Source: Pandoraea pneumonica
GTDB lineage: Bacteria > Pseudomonadota > Gammaproteobacteria > Burkholderiales > Burkholderiaceae
Reading direction: 5' to 3'
Assembly: GCF_902459645.1 (NCBI RefSeq)
Contig: NZ_CABPSK010000007.1
Location: forward strand, 1-64,000
DNA: 64,000 nt
Part shown: piece after piece, positions 63,951 through 64,000 of the stretch
Layout of the letters: each line of letters opens with the position of its first letter
How positions within the stretch are numbered: the stretch's first letter is position 1
The notes under the pieces: model-generated
What the model was told of the DNA's origin: nothing
The model's input: only the letters and a program-made list of their open reading frames with translations
Databases searched by the model: none
Position numbers and translations under genes: made by a program

Positions 63951-64000
63951 TTAGTGCAGGCCCAGTTCGCGGCGCACCTGCGCCAGAAAGCGGCGCATGA
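63951..64000 (-). CDS. C-terminal end of a leftward gene cut by the window edge
   Basis: On the minus strand the last codons read MRRFLAQVRRELGLH then TAA (63951-63953). Codon use fits a real gene. Too little is present to name it. It converges with the chemotaxis operon. Confidence 0.45.
   Translation of the reverse strand, partial: MRRFLAQVRRELGLH

Noticed and set aside
1-64000. CRISPR arrays, insertion sequences, prophage genes, tRNAs
   Set aside because: No regularly spaced repeats, transposase, integrase or phage structural proteins, and no cloverleaf-like segment noticed in the intergenic regions. tRNAscan or Infernal would settle the RNA part.

Overview
The window is GC-rich (roughly 63% by eye) chromosomal DNA of a betaproteobacterium. 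It is most likely Burkholderiaceae, with a Pandoraea-like species as the best guess. The inference rests on protein wording and gene order: paaF / paaN-J-G-I-K, apaG-rpe-gph-trpE, hemA-prfA-prmC-grxD-ubiX, and ubiH-dsbC-M61 peptidase. No insertion sequence, prophage, CRISPR array, tRNA or rRNA gene was found. A strong promoter shaped like an rRNA promoter points leftward out of the left edge.

Layout. 0.2-1.0 kb: solute-binding lipoprotein. 1.1-8.1 kb: lower phenylacetate pathway, with paaF divergent from paaN-paaJ-paaG-paaI-paaK across an ACCGGT-centred dyad that looks like a TetR-type (PaaR) operator. 8.2-13.8 kb: mltA, a small membrane protein, apaG, rpe, gph and trpE. 14.0-20.7 kb: a four-gene tripartite ABC efflux system (outer-membrane factor, HlyD-like fusion protein, double-ATPase/permease fusion, second permease). 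20.8-23.2 kb: a DUF3141 alpha/beta-hydrolase. 23.4-27.8 kb: trpG-trpD-trpC, a CYTH protein and ung. 28.0-30.3 kb: a siderophore receptor behind a Fur-box-like dyad. 30.4-33.2 kb: pirin, azoreductase and a divergent LysR regulator. 33.3-37.2 kb: leftward ubiH-like, dsbC and M61 peptidase. 37.4-39.5 kb: zinc metallopeptidase and ychF. 39.6-40.2 kb: a ParE/Phd toxin-antitoxin pair. 40.4-43.2 kb: GNAT and GntR genes divergent from a DASS-type anion transporter. 43.7-46.5 kb: GT87, GT2 and GtrA, a polyprenyl-linked glycosylation set. 46.7-49.1 kb: an Ntn-hydrolase acylase. 49.2-51.6 kb: a DHA2 exporter and two GlsB/YeaQ membrane proteins. 51.9-56.2 kb: hemA-prfA-prmC-grxD-ubiX. 56.2-58.2 kb: a VOC protein and small envelope proteins. 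58.9-63.8 kb: a BdlA-like double-PAS chemoreceptor with CheR, CheD and a triple-CheW protein.

Most notable. (1) Tryptophan genes are split: trpE stands alone, and trpGDC lies about 9.8 kb downstream beyond an efflux operon and the DUF3141 gene. Each half carries its own short, Trp-rich leader reading frame: three Trp codons in 14 before trpE, and three in 22, two of them adjacent, before trpG. Neither is a long ORF. (2) At 58.43-58.53 kb a near-consensus sigma-54 promoter sits exactly upstream of an ~80-nt element made of a stem-loop plus a Rho-independent terminator with no reading frame. Two perfect palindromes lie about 125-140 bp further upstream, at enhancer distance. This looks like an undescribed sigma-54-dependent small RNA. 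(3) A 37-codon lipoprotein gene with lipobox and Shine-Dalgarno lies beside it.
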